From: Bradyrhizobium cenepequi | GTDB taxonomy: Bacteria; Pseudomonadota; Alphaproteobacteria; Rhizobiales; Xanthobacteraceae | Reading direction: 5' to 3' | NCBI RefSeq assembly: GCF_020329485.1 | Contig: NZ_JAGKJI010000033.1 | Location: 16,650-80,649 of the forward strand | DNA: 64,000 nucleotides | Made by a program: the position numbers and the translations under genes | The notes under the pieces: model-generated | The model's database searches: none | Seen by the model: the letters and a program-made list of their open reading frames with translations, nothing else | What the model was told of the DNA's origin: nothing | In this document: one piece after another, positions 34,081-43,209 of the stretch | How the letters are laid out: every line of letters begins with the position of its first letter | Numbering within the stretch: position 1 is the stretch's first letter

Positions 34081-35466
34081 ATGGCTGACAGGGGTGACGC
34101 GATTGGTCGCGTTCGACAGCATTTTCAATCGGGCGAGTTTCTTCGCGAACTCGATCAACGTGTCGGCTACCGGACCGAGAGCCAGAATCCTGCCAGCGGC
34201 GCCGCGCTGCGCGCCTATCTGACTGATAACCTTCAGCCTGCGCTGGCCGAACTCGACTTCAAGACTCGTTTGATCGAACCGCCGACGGGCAAGGGCCCGT
34301 ATCTGCTGGCCGAATATATCGAGGACGCCTCGCGCCCGACCGTGCTCACCTACGGCCATGGCGACGTCGTCGATGGCATGATCGGCGAATGGCGCGACAA
34401 TCTCGATCCCTGGAAGACCACGATCAAGGGCGATCGCGTCTATGGCCGCGGCACCGCCGACAACAAGGGCCAGCACAGCATCAACATCGCGGCGCTGCGT
34501 GCCGTGCGGGAGGCCCGCGGCGGCCGGCTCGGCTTCAACGTGAAATTCATCGTTGAGACCGGGGAGGAGATCGGCTCGCCCGACCTGCGAGCGGTCTGCG
34601 AAGCGCATCGTGAGGAACTCAAGGCCGATCTGTTCCTGGCGTCCGATGGGCCGCGGCTTTCGGCCGAGCGGCCGACGATCTTTCTCGGCTGTCGCGGCGG
34701 CAACCGCATCCATCTCGATGTCAACCTGCGCGAGGGCGGGCATCATTCCGGCAATTGGGGCGGCGTGCTCGCCAATCCCGCCACCATCCTGGCGAACGCG
34801 ATCGCGAGCCTGGTCGACGGCAAGGGGCGGATGAAGCTGGAGGCCTTGAAGCCGCCGCCGATCTCGAACCGGGTCCGTGCAGCGCTGGCGGATGTGAAGG
34901 TCGACCCGGGCGCGGACGAACCGGCGCTATCGCCAGACTGGGGCGAGGAGGGGCTTTCGCCCGCCGAGCGGCTCTACGCCTGGAACACGCTGGAGGTGCT
35001 GGCGATGTCCTCGGGCAATATCGCAAGCCCGGCGAATGCGATCCCGGGGCATGCGAACGCGGTGCTGCAGCTTCGTTTTGTCGTCGGCACCAGGCATGAA
35101 CAAATCATTGACGCCGTGCGCGCGCATCTGCACGCCAATGGTTTCCCGATGGTCGAAGTCAGCGGCGCCCAGCGTTTTGCGGCGTCGCGGACAGACATGG
35201 ACAGTCCCTGGATCGACTGGACCGCGGACTCCATCCGCAAGACCACCGGCAAGGCACCGGCGGTGCTGCCGAATTTCGGCGGCTCGCTGCCAAACGACGT
35301 GTTTTCGGAAGGGTTGGGCCTGCCGACGATCTGGGTGCCGCATTCCTATCCCGGCTGCTCACAGCACGCACCCGACGAGCACATCCTGCTGCCGGTCACC
35401 GAGGAGGCGCTCGCCATCATGGCCGGCCTGTTCTGGGACCTCGGCGAGATGGCACGGAAATTGTAA
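34081..35466 (+). CDS. M20 family metallopeptidase / amidohydrolase
   Basis: A 461-residue dinuclear zinc hydrolase of the M20 (ArgE/DapE/carboxypeptidase G2) group. Expected metal ligands are seen in LTYGHGDVVDG (His, with Asp two residues on), YGRGTADNKGQHSIN (Asp), FIVETGEEIGS (catalytic Glu and Glu ligand), FLASDGPRL (Asp) and the C-terminal VPHSYPGCSQHAPDEH (His). It probably hydrolyses a peptide or N-acyl amino acid. The ATG at 34081 is chosen over an in-frame start at 33934 that would overlap the promoter region. An MFS transporter gene follows 88 bases later, so an import-and-hydrolysis pair is plausible. Confidence 0.88.
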   Translation: MADRGDAIGRVRQHFQSGEFLRELDQRVGYRTESQNPASGAALRAYLTDNLQPALAELDFKTRLIEPPTGKGPYLLAEYIEDASRPTVLTYGHGDVVDGMIGEWRDNLDPWKTTIKGDRVYGRGTADNKGQHSINIAALRAVREARGGRLGFNVKFIVETGEEIGSPDLRAVCEAHREELKADLFLASDGPRLSAERPTIFLGCRGGNRIHLDVNLREGGHHSGNWGGVLANPATILANAIASLVDGKGRMKLEALKPPPISNRVRAALADVKVDPGADEPALSPDWGEEGLSPAERLYAWNTLEVLAMSSGNIASPANAIPGHANAVLQLRFVVGTRHEQIIDAVRAHLHANGFPMVEVSGAQRFAASRTDMDSPWIDWTADSIRKTTGKAPAVLPNFGGSLPNDVFSEGLGLPTIWVPHSYPGCSQHAPDEHILLPVTEEALAIMAGLFWDLGEMARKL

Positions 35467-35554
35467 CGAGATGCTTCCACTGGCGTCATGCCCGGGACAG
35501 CCGGAATGACGAATTGAGGGGCCAACACCCAACTCTCTCAGAAAGGCCGTGGTG

Positions 35555-36841
35555 ATGACCGTATCTGCGTCGCTTGACTCGCGCGCCGGCGTCGGGACGA
35601 GGAAGAAGAACATCACACGCCTGATCGTCGCGACCTCGATCGGCAATGCCCTGGAATGGTATGACATCTCGGTCTACGCCTATTTCGCCGTCTATGTCTC
35701 AAGAGCATTCTTCCCGAACAATGATCCGACGACATCGCTGCTACTGACCTTCGGCACTTTCGGGTTGTCGTTCCTGATCCGGCCGATCGGCGGCGTCATG
35801 CTTGGCACTTATGCCGACCGCCATGGCCGCAAGGCGTCGCTGATGGCGTCGATCATGCTGATGACAGCGGGAACGCTCACGCTGGCCTTGATGCCGACTT
35901 ATGACACGATCGGCATCCTCGCGCCGATCGGGGTCTTGCTCGCCCGCCTGGTGCAGGGCTTCTCCGCCGGCGGCGAGTTCGGCAGTTCGACGGCGTTCCT
36001 GGTCGAGCACATGCCGGAGCGGCGCGGTTTTGTCGCAAGCTGGCAGTTCGCCAGCCAGGGACTGAGCGGATTGCTCGGGGCGGGCTTCGGCGCGCTGCTG
36101 ACATCATGGATGAGCCCGGCAGACCTGCAGTCGTGGGGCTGGCGGCTGCCGTTCCTGTTCGGCGTGCTGATCGGACCGGTTGGCATCTACATCCGCAATC
36201 GTATCGATGATGCGACGCCGCCGCCGGCCGCTGAACGGAGCTCGCCCGTGAGCGAGGTCTTGCTGCACCAAAAGCTGCCGGTGCTGCTCGCAATCGGTGC
36301 GCTTGCGGTCTCCACCGCGGTCAATTACCTCATCGTTTACATGCCGACCTATGTGGTGAAGACGCTCAATCTGCCGCCGTCGGTCGGGTTCATCGCCTCG
36401 CTTGCCGCGCAGACTGCCGTCATGTTCCTGGCGCCGATCGCCGGCCTGGTCTCCGACCGGATCGGCCGCACCACGCATATGATCGCGTTCGGCGTATTGC
36501 TCCTGGTGTCGATCTTTCCGGCATTCCTGCTGCTGACGGGAAGCCCGACGCCGGGATTCATCCTGCTCGGCGTGCTCTGGCTCGGCATCTTGAAGGCGCT
36601 CTATTACGGGCCGCTCGCCGCGTTGATGTCGGAACTGTTTCCGCCGGCGACCCGTGCCACCGGTCTTGGCCTCAGCTACAACATCGGCGTCGCTGCGTTC
36701 GGCGGGATGGGACCAGTGATCATGACCTGGCTCGGCGGCTTCGCCCTGATCGGCGAGCTTGCGCCGGGATATTATCTCACCGCCGTTGCCGTCCTGAGCC
36801 TTGCGGCGCTGGTGACGACACGCCGCCTGGCGCTGGCCTAG
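35555..36841 (+). CDS. MFS transporter, metabolite:H+ symporter type
   Basis: A 428-residue inner-membrane carrier with 12 predicted helices, of the MHS family (citrate, shikimate, alpha-ketoglutarate, proline/betaine symporters). It has the MHS opening ATSIGNALEWYDISVYAYFA, the loop-2-3 motif YADRHGRKASL and LVQGFSAGGEFGSSTAFLVE in helix 5. It probably imports a small organic anion with protons. Possible starts are two GTG codons at 35549/35552 or the ATG at 35555; I use the ATG. Its stop codon TAG shares its final base with the palindrome at 36841. Confidence 0.9.
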   Translation: MTVSASLDSRAGVGTRKKNITRLIVATSIGNALEWYDISVYAYFAVYVSRAFFPNNDPTTSLLLTFGTFGLSFLIRPIGGVMLGTYADRHGRKASLMASIMLMTAGTLTLALMPTYDTIGILAPIGVLLARLVQGFSAGGEFGSSTAFLVEHMPERRGFVASWQFASQGLSGLLGAGFGALLTSWMSPADLQSWGWRLPFLFGVLIGPVGIYIRNRIDDATPPPAAERSSPVSEVLLHQKLPVLLAIGALAVSTAVNYLIVYMPTYVVKTLNLPPSVGFIASLAAQTAVMFLAPIAGLVSDRIGRTTHMIAFGVLLLVSIFPAFLLLTGSPTPGFILLGVLWLGILKALYYGPLAALMSELFPPATRATGLGLSYNIGVAAFGGMGPVIMTWLGGFALIGELAPGYYLTAVAVLSLAALVTTRRLALA

Positions 36842-36889
36842 AGCATGATCCGGAAAAGTGTGAAGCGGTTTTCCGAAAAGATCATGCTC
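36841..36889. repeat. GAGCATGATC palindrome
   Basis: The outer arms GAGCATGATC and GATCATGCTC with inner arms CGGAAAA and TTTTCCG form a near-perfect hairpin in a 49-base unit. It belongs to a family very common in bradyrhizobia; a relative lies at 13276-13388. It touches the MFS stop codon and lies 63 bases from the convergent tctA stop. Confidence 0.92.
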
Positions 36890-36951
36890 AAATAATAACC
36901 TAAAGCGAGATGATGATTCATCCTCATCTCATCGCGCTTCAGCGTTGCCCC

Positions 36952-38460
36952 TCATGCGCCCTCATCCAGCGCGACCAGCTCGCGCTTCCTCCGCAGCGCC
37001 GGCAGCAGTGGGCCGATCAGCAGCACCAGTGCGAACGCGAGACATGCCGCCGAGATCGGCCGCTCGACAAAGGTCATCAGGTCGCCTTGCGAGAGGATCA
37101 GCGACTTGCGCAGATTGTTTTCCAGCATCGGCCCGAGCACGAAGGCGAGCACCAGCGGCGCCGGCTCGTAGCCGAGCTTGCGCATGAAATAGCCGATCAC
37201 GCCAAAAGCGATCATCACGTACACATCGAAGACATTGTTGCTGGAGCAGTAGACACCGATGATAGTGAACAGGATGATCAGCGGGAACAGCACGTTGTAT
37301 GGCAGCTTCAACAGCTGCACCCACATCCCGATCATTGGCAGGTTGAGCACGAGCAGCATCAGATTGCCGATATACATGCTGGCGACGATGCCCCAGAACA
37401 GGCCGGGATTCTGCGTGATCAGCAGCGGGCCCGGCTGCAGGCCGTGAATGACGAAGGCGCCGAGCAACAGCGCCATCACCACGTTCGGCGGGATTCCGAG
37501 CGTCATCAGCGGAATGAAGGCACCGCCGGCGGCGGCGTTGTTCGCCGATTCCGGACCGGCGACGCCCTCGATGGCGCCCTTGCCGAACCGCTCCGGGGTC
37601 TTGGAGAGCCGCTTCTCCAGTGCGTAGGACGCAAAGGACGAGATTACCGCGCCGCCACCCGGCAGGATGCCGAGGCAGAATCCAAGGACTGTGCCGCGCG
37701 ATACCGGCCCGAGGCTGGCCTTCCAGTCCGCCTTGTTCGGCAGGAGGTGCGTGATCCTGGTGTTGATAACGTCGCGCTTGATCACCTGCTCGGTATTGAG
37801 CAGCACTTCGGCGATACCGAACAGCCCCATCACGACCGGAACGAGTCCGATGCCGTCGATCAGCTCCAGGCGGCCGAACGTCAGCCGCGGCATCGCCGTG
37901 ATGCTGTCAAGCCCGACCAATCCAAGCACGACGCCGATGCAGGCCATCAGCAGCGCCTTGGCCATCGATCCCTGCGTCAGGAAAGTCAGGACCACCAGCC
38001 CCAGCACCATCAGCGAAAAATATTCGGCCGGACCGAATGCAATTGCGACGCTGGCGAGCTTTGGCGCAACCAGCATCAGCGCGATCAAGGCAAATGTGCC
38101 GGCGATGAACGAGCCGAACGCGGAAATGCCAAGCGCCGGGCCCGCGCGGCCCTGCTTGGCCATCTCGTGGCCGTCGATGCAGGTGACGACGGAGGCGGCT
38201 TCTCCGGGGATGTTGACCAGGATCGAGGTGGTGGAGCCGCCATACATCGAGCCGTAATAGATGCCGGCCATCATGATGATGCCGGATTCCGGCGTACCCG
38301 ACAGCGTCACCGGCAACAACAGCGACATCGCCGAAATCGGGCCGATGCCGGGCAGCACGCCGACCAGGGTGCCGATGAAGACTCCGATGAAGCAATAGAG
38401 CAGGTTGATCGGCAGAAGCGCGACGCCGAAACCATGGCCGACATTGAGGAGCGTATCCAT
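36952..38460 (-). CDS. tctA: Tripartite tricarboxylate transporter, large permease TctA
   Basis: A 502-residue inner-membrane protein with about 12 helices, the large subunit of a tripartite tricarboxylate (TTT) carrier. Typical stretches are FIGTLVGVLPGIGPISAMSL near residue 28, GIYYGSMYGGSTTSILVNIP near residue 70, and the second repeat GFCLGILPGGGAVISSFASY followed by ANNAAAGGAFIPLMTLGIPP. It imports a carboxylate presented by TctC. It is the last gene of tctC-tctB-tctA on the minus strand, seven bases after tctB, and convergent with the MFS gene. Substrates of this family vary widely. Confidence 0.95.
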   Translation of the reverse strand: MDTLLNVGHGFGVALLPINLLYCFIGVFIGTLVGVLPGIGPISAMSLLLPVTLSGTPESGIIMMAGIYYGSMYGGSTTSILVNIPGEAASVVTCIDGHEMAKQGRAGPALGISAFGSFIAGTFALIALMLVAPKLASVAIAFGPAEYFSLMVLGLVVLTFLTQGSMAKALLMACIGVVLGLVGLDSITAMPRLTFGRLELIDGIGLVPVVMGLFGIAEVLLNTEQVIKRDVINTRITHLLPNKADWKASLGPVSRGTVLGFCLGILPGGGAVISSFASYALEKRLSKTPERFGKGAIEGVAGPESANNAAAGGAFIPLMTLGIPPNVVMALLLGAFVIHGLQPGPLLITQNPGLFWGIVASMYIGNLMLLVLNLPMIGMWVQLLKLPYNVLFPLIILFTIIGVYCSSNNVFDVYVMIAFGVIGYFMRKLGYEPAPLVLAFVLGPMLENNLRKSLILSQGDLMTFVERPISAACLAFALVLLIGPLLPALRRKRELVALDEGA

Positions 38461-38467
38461 GATGCGC

Positions 38468-38953
38468 TCAGCCGATCTCGAACACGCCCGAAGGCAGTTG
38501 AATGCCGAGCAGGTGCTTGAGTATCCACCACATGCCGAGCGGGGCCAGAATCGACAGCGGAATGGTCAGCGACCACCGCACGGGATCGATCACGCGCAAG
38601 AGCAGCACCATCAGCGGAATCGCCGACAGCAGGAAGCCGAACGTGTCGAGCGCGAACGCAAACAATGTGAGGCAGGCGATGATCAGAAGCGGCTTGGTCC
38701 AGCGCGTGTTCTCCCAGCGCGAGGCAAGGGTCGGCCCGCCTTCGGTGACGGCACTGACAATGATCGTGATGGCGAACAGGCAGATCAGGATGCCGGTGTA
38801 GAACAGCACGTAGCCGGAGCCGGGATCGTTGATGGTGCCGAGCTTGAGCTTGAGGCCCGACCAGATCACAAAGCCGCCGAAGGCGAGGCCAATCAGCCCG
38901 CCCCAGAGTTCGGAGTTGCTGAGGCGGAATTTTACGTTCGCGTCGTTGCTCAT
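38468..38953 (-). CDS. tctB: Tripartite tricarboxylate transporter, small permease TctB
   Basis: A 161-residue membrane protein with four predicted helices (LWGGLIGLAFGGFVIWSGLK, YVLFYTGILICLFAITIIVS, KPLLIIACLTLFAFALDTFG and FLLSAIPLMVLLLRVI), matching TctB in size and layout. It assists TctA in solute import. The ATG at 38953 (MSNDANVKF) is used; a start at 38974 would add seven residues. It lies between tctC and tctA; tctC ends 74 bases upstream. Confidence 0.92.
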   Translation of the reverse strand: MSNDANVKFRLSNSELWGGLIGLAFGGFVIWSGLKLKLGTINDPGSGYVLFYTGILICLFAITIIVSAVTEGGPTLASRWENTRWTKPLLIIACLTLFAFALDTFGFLLSAIPLMVLLLRVIDPVRWSLTIPLSILAPLGMWWILKHLLGIQLPSGVFEIG

Positions 38954-39026
38954 GTGCCGCGCTTCCAAATGCATCCTTTGAAGCGCGCAAGCGCGCGCCT
39001 CATGATGATTCTGCCCTCCGGCAGGA

Positions 39027-39998
39027 CTAGTTCGTCTTCTTCGCGAGACCGAGCGACTCGATCACCTTGCGTTCTGACGCGGTGACCTCGACGACGAATT
39101 TCTTGTAGTCCTCGGTGCCCTTGTAGTTCGGCACCATGTCGAATTTGGCGAGCGTTGCGATCACCGCCGGATCCTCGATCGCCTTCTTGAAGGCGTCGTG
39201 CAACTTGGCCACGATCTTGGGGTCCATGCCCTTCGGTCCGGCGATGCCGAACGGAGAATCATAGACCATGGGATAGCCGAGCTCCTTGAGCGTCGGCACG
39301 TCGGGATAGTTCGGTGAGCGTGCGGCGGTCCACACCATCAAGAGGCGCAGCTTTCCGGCGTCGACCAGCGGTCGCCAGCCGGTGGAATCCGCCTGCAGCA
39401 TGGTGTGCTGGCCGAGCACCGCGGCGTTGGTCTCCGCTCCACCCTTGAACGGCACTTGCGTCAGCTTGATGCCGGCTAGGGCCGCGATCTGCTCCATTCC
39501 GATATGCAGCGAGGTGCCGGCGCCAGGCGTCGCATAGGTGACCTTGCCGGGATTCTTCTTGGCAAAATCGATCACGTCCTGCCACGTCTTGAACGGGCCT
39601 TCGGCGCTAGTCGTGATACCAAAGGTGTAGCCGGTGAGATGGACGATATAGCTGAAATCCTTGGCCGGATCCCACGATACTTCCTGCATCAGGGGCAGGC
39701 GGAACACGGTGATCGGAATCTGCGCGATGGTGTAGCCGTCCGGCTTCGCGGCAGCCGCCATGGTGGCCGGGCCGACCGTGCCGCCGCCACCGGCCTTGTT
39801 GTCGATCGCGATCGGCTGGCCCAGGATCTTCGAGGCGCTGTCGGCGATGGCGCGCATCGAGATATCGGTCGATCCTCCCGCCGGCCACGGCACGATCAGC
39901 GTGATCGGTTTTGTCGGATAGTCCTGGGCGGCGGCGTGAGTTGCCATCAGCATGGCGATGGCCGCGACGGCAAGCATCAAACGATTGGTACGAGGCAT
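39027..39998 (-). CDS. tctC: Tripartite tricarboxylate transporter substrate-binding protein (Bug family TctC)
   Basis: A 323-residue periplasmic binding protein. Signal peptide MLAVAAIAMLMATHAAAQDY; the mature start DYPTKPITLIVPWPAGGSTD is the classical Bug-family signature. VTYATPGAGTSLHIGMEQIA and VPFKGGAETNAAVLGQH form the ligand pocket. It delivers a carboxylate to TctAB. Two adjacent ATG codons (40001 and 39998) both follow GGGAG; the second has the better spacing. A longer frame to 40169 would hide the signal peptide. It is the first gene of its operon and divergent from gltI with about 480 bases between. Confidence 0.94.
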   Translation of the reverse strand: MPRTNRLMLAVAAIAMLMATHAAAQDYPTKPITLIVPWPAGGSTDISMRAIADSASKILGQPIAIDNKAGGGGTVGPATMAAAAKPDGYTIAQIPITVFRLPLMQEVSWDPAKDFSYIVHLTGYTFGITTSAEGPFKTWQDVIDFAKKNPGKVTYATPGAGTSLHIGMEQIAALAGIKLTQVPFKGGAETNAAVLGQHTMLQADSTGWRPLVDAGKLRLLMVWTAARSPNYPDVPTLKELGYPMVYDSPFGIAGPKGMDPKIVAKLHDAFKKAIEDPAVIATLAKFDMVPNYKGTEDYKKFVVEVTASERKVIESLGLAKKTN

Positions 39999-40475
39999 CA
40001 TCAACTCCCTCTGCGGTCCCGTTGGCGCCGGGCCGGATTTATTTTGTCTGAGGGGGCAATCTTTCCCGAAAACGAAACGGAAGAAAAGTGTGTTGGGGGA
40101 AAGGTTTGTCGATGCCGGCGGATGAAACGGCACGTGCGACAATTCGCCTATCAGGGTATACCGAGCCACGGAATTGGCGCGGCGGCCGAGCCGACCGCCG
40201 CGGCCGATCGCAGGCGAACGCCGGCGGGGGCGGCAACGGGCGGGCGGGCGGACGCAATCGAGACTAAAGTATGGCCGCTCTATTTTCTCGCGGGCGAGTA
40301 TGATTTCCTTTGAACGCTGGGGAGATGGGCGGACGGCTGCGGCCGCAGGGGGCGCAAGGGTTGCGATGATGGCGATGAGCGAGAAATCCGCAACCGTGTC
40401 GCGGCCACATTGCGCCGGTGCCGTCTAAAAGACATTCTGACACAATCGCACCTATCCAAACGAGGAGACCACGCA
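39999..40475. other. Divergent regulatory region between tctC and gltI
   Basis: Nearly 480 bases with no credible gene, presumably carrying the divergent promoters of the tct and glt operons. A GC-rich G/C tract occupies about 40175-40260. AT-rich runs occur at 40040-40110 (GGATTTATTTTGTCTG) and at 40265-40315 (ATTTTCTCG...TATGATTTCC), which are the better promoter candidates. No operator could be identified. Confidence 0.4.
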
Positions 40476-41387
40476 ATGAGACGCCTTCTTTCGATCGGCT
40501 TCGCGCTCGCCGCTGCGCTCGGCGCGGCTGAGGCCGGCGCCCAGGAGCTGACGGGGACGTTGAAGAACATCAAGGAGACTGGCGCGATCACGCTCGGCCA
40601 CCGTGATTCCTCGATCCCCTTCTCCTATCTCGACGACAACCAGAAGCCGATCGGCTACGCGATGGATATCTGCTACAAGATCGTCGATGCCGTGAAGAAG
40701 GAATTGAAGCTCGACAAGCTCGAGGTGAAGCTCAACCCGGTGACGTCATCGACCCGCATCCCGCTGCTCGCCAACGGCACCATCGATCTCGAATGCGGCT
40801 CGACCACCAACAATGCCGAACGGCAGAAGCAGATTTCCTTCACCAATACCCATTTCCTCACCGCGAGCCGCTTCGTCTCGAAAAAGTCGAGCAAGATCAA
40901 TTCTATTGACGATCTCAAGGGCAAGCCGGTGGTCTCGACCGCCGGCACCACCAACATCAAGCAGCTCACCGAGGCCAATGCCGCGCGCGGGCTGAACGTC
41001 AACATCATCCCGGCCAAGGATCATGCGGAAGCGTTCCTGATGGTTGAGACCGACCGCGCGGTCGCCTTTGTGATGGATGACATCTTGCTCGCGAGCCTGA
41101 TTGCCGGGTCGAAAACGCCCGACGACTACGTCATCTCGAAGGATGCGTTCTCCAAGCCCGAGCCATACGGCATCATGCTGCGCAGGGATGATCCGGCCTT
41201 CAAGAAGGTGGTCGATGCGGCAACCGCTGCGGTCTACACCAGCGGCGAGGGCCAGAAGATCTACGACAAATGGTTCACGCAGAAGATTCCGCCAAAGGGG
41301 CTGAACCTCAATACGCCGATCGCGGCGGAGCTGAAGAACGAGTTCGCGAAGCCGTCGGACTCGCCGGACCCTGATTCGTATAAGTAG
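40476..41387 (+). CDS. gltI: Glutamate/aspartate-type ABC transporter substrate-binding protein
   Basis: A 303-residue periplasmic binding protein of family 3 (polar amino acids). A signal peptide (LLSIGFALAAALGAAEAGAQ) is followed by LTGTLKNIKETGAITLGHRD, then FSYLDDNQKPIGYAMDIC, IDLECGSTTNNAERQKQISF and the ligand-site segment VVSTAGTTNIKQL. This closely follows GltI/DEBP of proteobacteria, so glutamate or aspartate is likely. The ATG at 40476 has GAGGAG about eight bases upstream. It is the first gene of gltIJKL; a 205-base gap with a palindrome separates it from the permease gene. Confidence 0.92.
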   Translation: MRRLLSIGFALAAALGAAEAGAQELTGTLKNIKETGAITLGHRDSSIPFSYLDDNQKPIGYAMDICYKIVDAVKKELKLDKLEVKLNPVTSSTRIPLLANGTIDLECGSTTNNAERQKQISFTNTHFLTASRFVSKKSSKINSIDDLKGKPVVSTAGTTNIKQLTEANAARGLNVNIIPAKDHAEAFLMVETDRAVAFVMDDILLASLIAGSKTPDDYVISKDAFSKPEPYGIMLRRDDPAFKKVVDAATAAVYTSGEGQKIYDKWFTQKIPPKGLNLNTPIAAELKNEFAKPSDSPDPDSYK

Positions 41388-41398
41388 GTACACTGTCG

Positions 41399-41521
41399 CC
41401 CCTCATGGTGAGGAGCGCGTAGCGAGTCTCCGGACGTTGCTTCGCAACGCCGGGAGAACCATGAGGCCCCATCGTGGCCTCATCCTTCGAGACGCTTGCT
41501 GTGCAAGCTCCTCAGGATGAG
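41399..41521. repeat. Dispersed palindrome, family D, inside the glt operon
   Basis: The left part CCCTCATGGTGAGGAGCGCG contrasts with CTCCTCAGGATGAGGG at the right, with inner hairpins (GTTGCTTCGCAACG; GCTTGCTGTGCAAGC). It belongs to a family widespread in bradyrhizobia. It sits between gltI and gltJ and may stabilise the upstream gltI message. Confidence 0.85.
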
Positions 41522-41592
41522 GGTCGGCAGTCGGCCAGCCTTGGCCCGGCCATTGCATGGGCGGGGCGGGCGCATAGCGGAGCGGGGGACCT

Positions 41593-42324
41593 GTGAACTA
41601 CCACTGGAACTGGCAGATCTTCTTCGAGCCGAATCCGACGGGCAGCGGCACCTATCTCGACATGCTGCTGTCCGGGCTGGCGCTGACGATCAAGACCGCG
41701 CTCATGGCCTGGATCATCGCGCTGGTGTTCGGCTCGCTGATCGGCGTTTTGCGCACGCTGCCGTCGAAGGCCGCAGGCTGGATCGGCTTCGCTTACGTCG
41801 AATTTTTCCGCAACATGCCGCTCCTGGTGCAGCTCTTCCTGTGGTTTTTCGTGCTGCCGGAACTATTGCCGCGCGCGGCGGGGCTGTGGCTAAAGCAGTT
41901 GCCCAACGCGCCGTTCTGGACGGCCTCGATCGGCGTTGGGCTGTTCATGTCGGCGCGCGTCGCCGTGCAGCTTGCGGCCGGCATAGCCTCGCTGCCGCGG
42001 GGCCAGAAGCAGGCCGCGACCGCGCTCGGGCTGACCACGGCGCAGACTTATCGCTACGTGCTGTTGCCGATGGCCTATCGCATCATCCTGCCGCCGCTGA
42101 CCTCCGAATTCCTCAACACCGTGAAGAACACGGCGGTCGCGATCACCATCGGCCTGATCGAATTGACCGGGCAGGCGCGCGCGATGCAGGAATTCTCCTT
42201 CCAGGTGTTCGAGGCCTTCACGGCCGCGACCATCATGTATCTGCTGATCAATTTCGTCGTCGTCACCGGCATGCGCCTCCTGGAGCGCAAGGTCGCGATT
42301 CCCGGCTACATCGCGGGGAAATAG
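41593..42324 (+). CDS. gltJ: Amino-acid ABC transporter permease
   Basis: A 243-residue inner-membrane permease with five to six helices. The PAAT family opening YLDMLLSGLALTIKTALMAW and the ATPase-contact loop QAATALGLTTAQTYRYVLLP (EAA-like motif) identify it. It pairs with the GltK protein encoded one base downstream. The start is a GTG at 41593 with GGGGGA at about six bases. Substrate as for the operon (acidic amino acids likely). Confidence 0.92.
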   Translation: MNYHWNWQIFFEPNPTGSGTYLDMLLSGLALTIKTALMAWIIALVFGSLIGVLRTLPSKAAGWIGFAYVEFFRNMPLLVQLFLWFFVLPELLPRAAGLWLKQLPNAPFWTASIGVGLFMSARVAVQLAAGIASLPRGQKQAATALGLTTAQTYRYVLLPMAYRIILPPLTSEFLNTVKNTAVAITIGLIELTGQARAMQEFSFQVFEAFTAATIMYLLINFVVVTGMRLLERKVAIPGYIAGK

Positions 42325-42325
42325 C

Positions 42326-43018
42326 ATGCTCGGCTCTTTCGATTTCGACGTCATTCGCCGCTCGCTGCCCTATCTCTTTGTCGACGGCATGACGTTTACG
42401 CTGACGCTGACGGCGCTGTCGGCGCTGGGCGGACTGGTGTTCGGCACGCTGATCGCGCTGATGCGCTTGTCCGGCTTCAAGCTGCTCGGCCGCATCGCCG
42501 GGCTCTATGTCGACTTCATGCGCTCGCTGCCGCTGGTGCTCGTGATCTTCTGGTTCTATTTCCTGGTGCCCTATATCGGGCAGTGGCTGACCGGCGCCTC
42601 GCGCCCCATCGGCGTCGGCGCGTTTGCCTCCTCGCTCATTACCTTCATCATGTTCGAGGCGGCGTATTTCTCCGAGATCATGCGCGCCGGCATCCAATCG
42701 ATCCCGCGCGGCCAGCCGGCGGCCGCGAGCGCGCTCGGCCTGACCTACGCGCAGAGCATGCGCTACGTCGTGCTGCCGCAGGCGTTCCGCAATATGTTGC
42801 CGGTGCTGCTCACCCAGACCATCGTGCTGTTCCAGGACACCTCGCTGGTGTACGTCCTGTCGATCCCGGATTTCCTCGGCGCCGCCAGCAAGGTGGCGCA
42901 GCGCGACGGGCGGCTGGTCGAGATGTACCTGTTCGCGGCAGCGGTCTATTTCACCATCTCCTGCCTTGCCTCCTTCGGCGTCCGCCGCCTGCAGGCGCGC
43001 ATCGCCATTGTCCGGTAG
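42326..43018 (+). CDS. gltK: Amino-acid ABC transporter permease
   Basis: A 230-residue inner-membrane permease, paralogous to GltJ, with the opening LPYLFVDGMTFTLTLTALSA, VDFMRSLPLVLVIFWFYFLV, and the EAA-type loop AAASALGLTYAQSMRYVVLP. It forms a heterodimeric channel with GltJ. One base separates it from the gltJ stop, so the two are coupled. A 191-base spacer with a family B palindrome follows before the ATPase gene. Confidence 0.92.
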   Translation: MLGSFDFDVIRRSLPYLFVDGMTFTLTLTALSALGGLVFGTLIALMRLSGFKLLGRIAGLYVDFMRSLPLVLVIFWFYFLVPYIGQWLTGASRPIGVGAFASSLITFIMFEAAYFSEIMRAGIQSIPRGQPAAASALGLTYAQSMRYVVLPQAFRNMLPVLLTQTIVLFQDTSLVYVLSIPDFLGAASKVAQRDGRLVEMYLFAAAVYFTISCLASFGVRRLQARIAIVR

Positions 43019-43058
43019 GTAGTAATGCAGTTGAAGTCTCGAGGCACGCACCTCTTGA

Positions 43059-43177
43059 CCTCTCCCATGGGGAGAGGTCGGATCGCGAAAGCGATCCGGC
43101 TGAGGGGTTCTGCTTTATCGAGGGACCTTAACCCCTCACCCGGCGCTGCGCGCCGACCTCTCCCGATGGGAGAGGTG
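43059..43177. repeat. Dispersed palindrome, family B copy 3, inside the glt operon
   Basis: CCTCTCCCATGGGGAGAGG at the left and CCTCTCCCGATGGGAGAGG at the right are each hairpins, with GGATCGCGAAAGCGATCC next to the first. It separates gltK from gltL, both in the same direction, so it is an intra-operon insertion. Confidence 0.88.
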
Positions 43178-43209
43178 CTCTCGCATTCGCGGCAACCGTT
43201 GAGCTAGGT

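Noticed and set aside
36910..38520. 536-codon open frame on the plus strand
   Set aside because: Antisense to tctA and the end of tctB; the product is Asp/Gln/His/Arg-rich with no domain.
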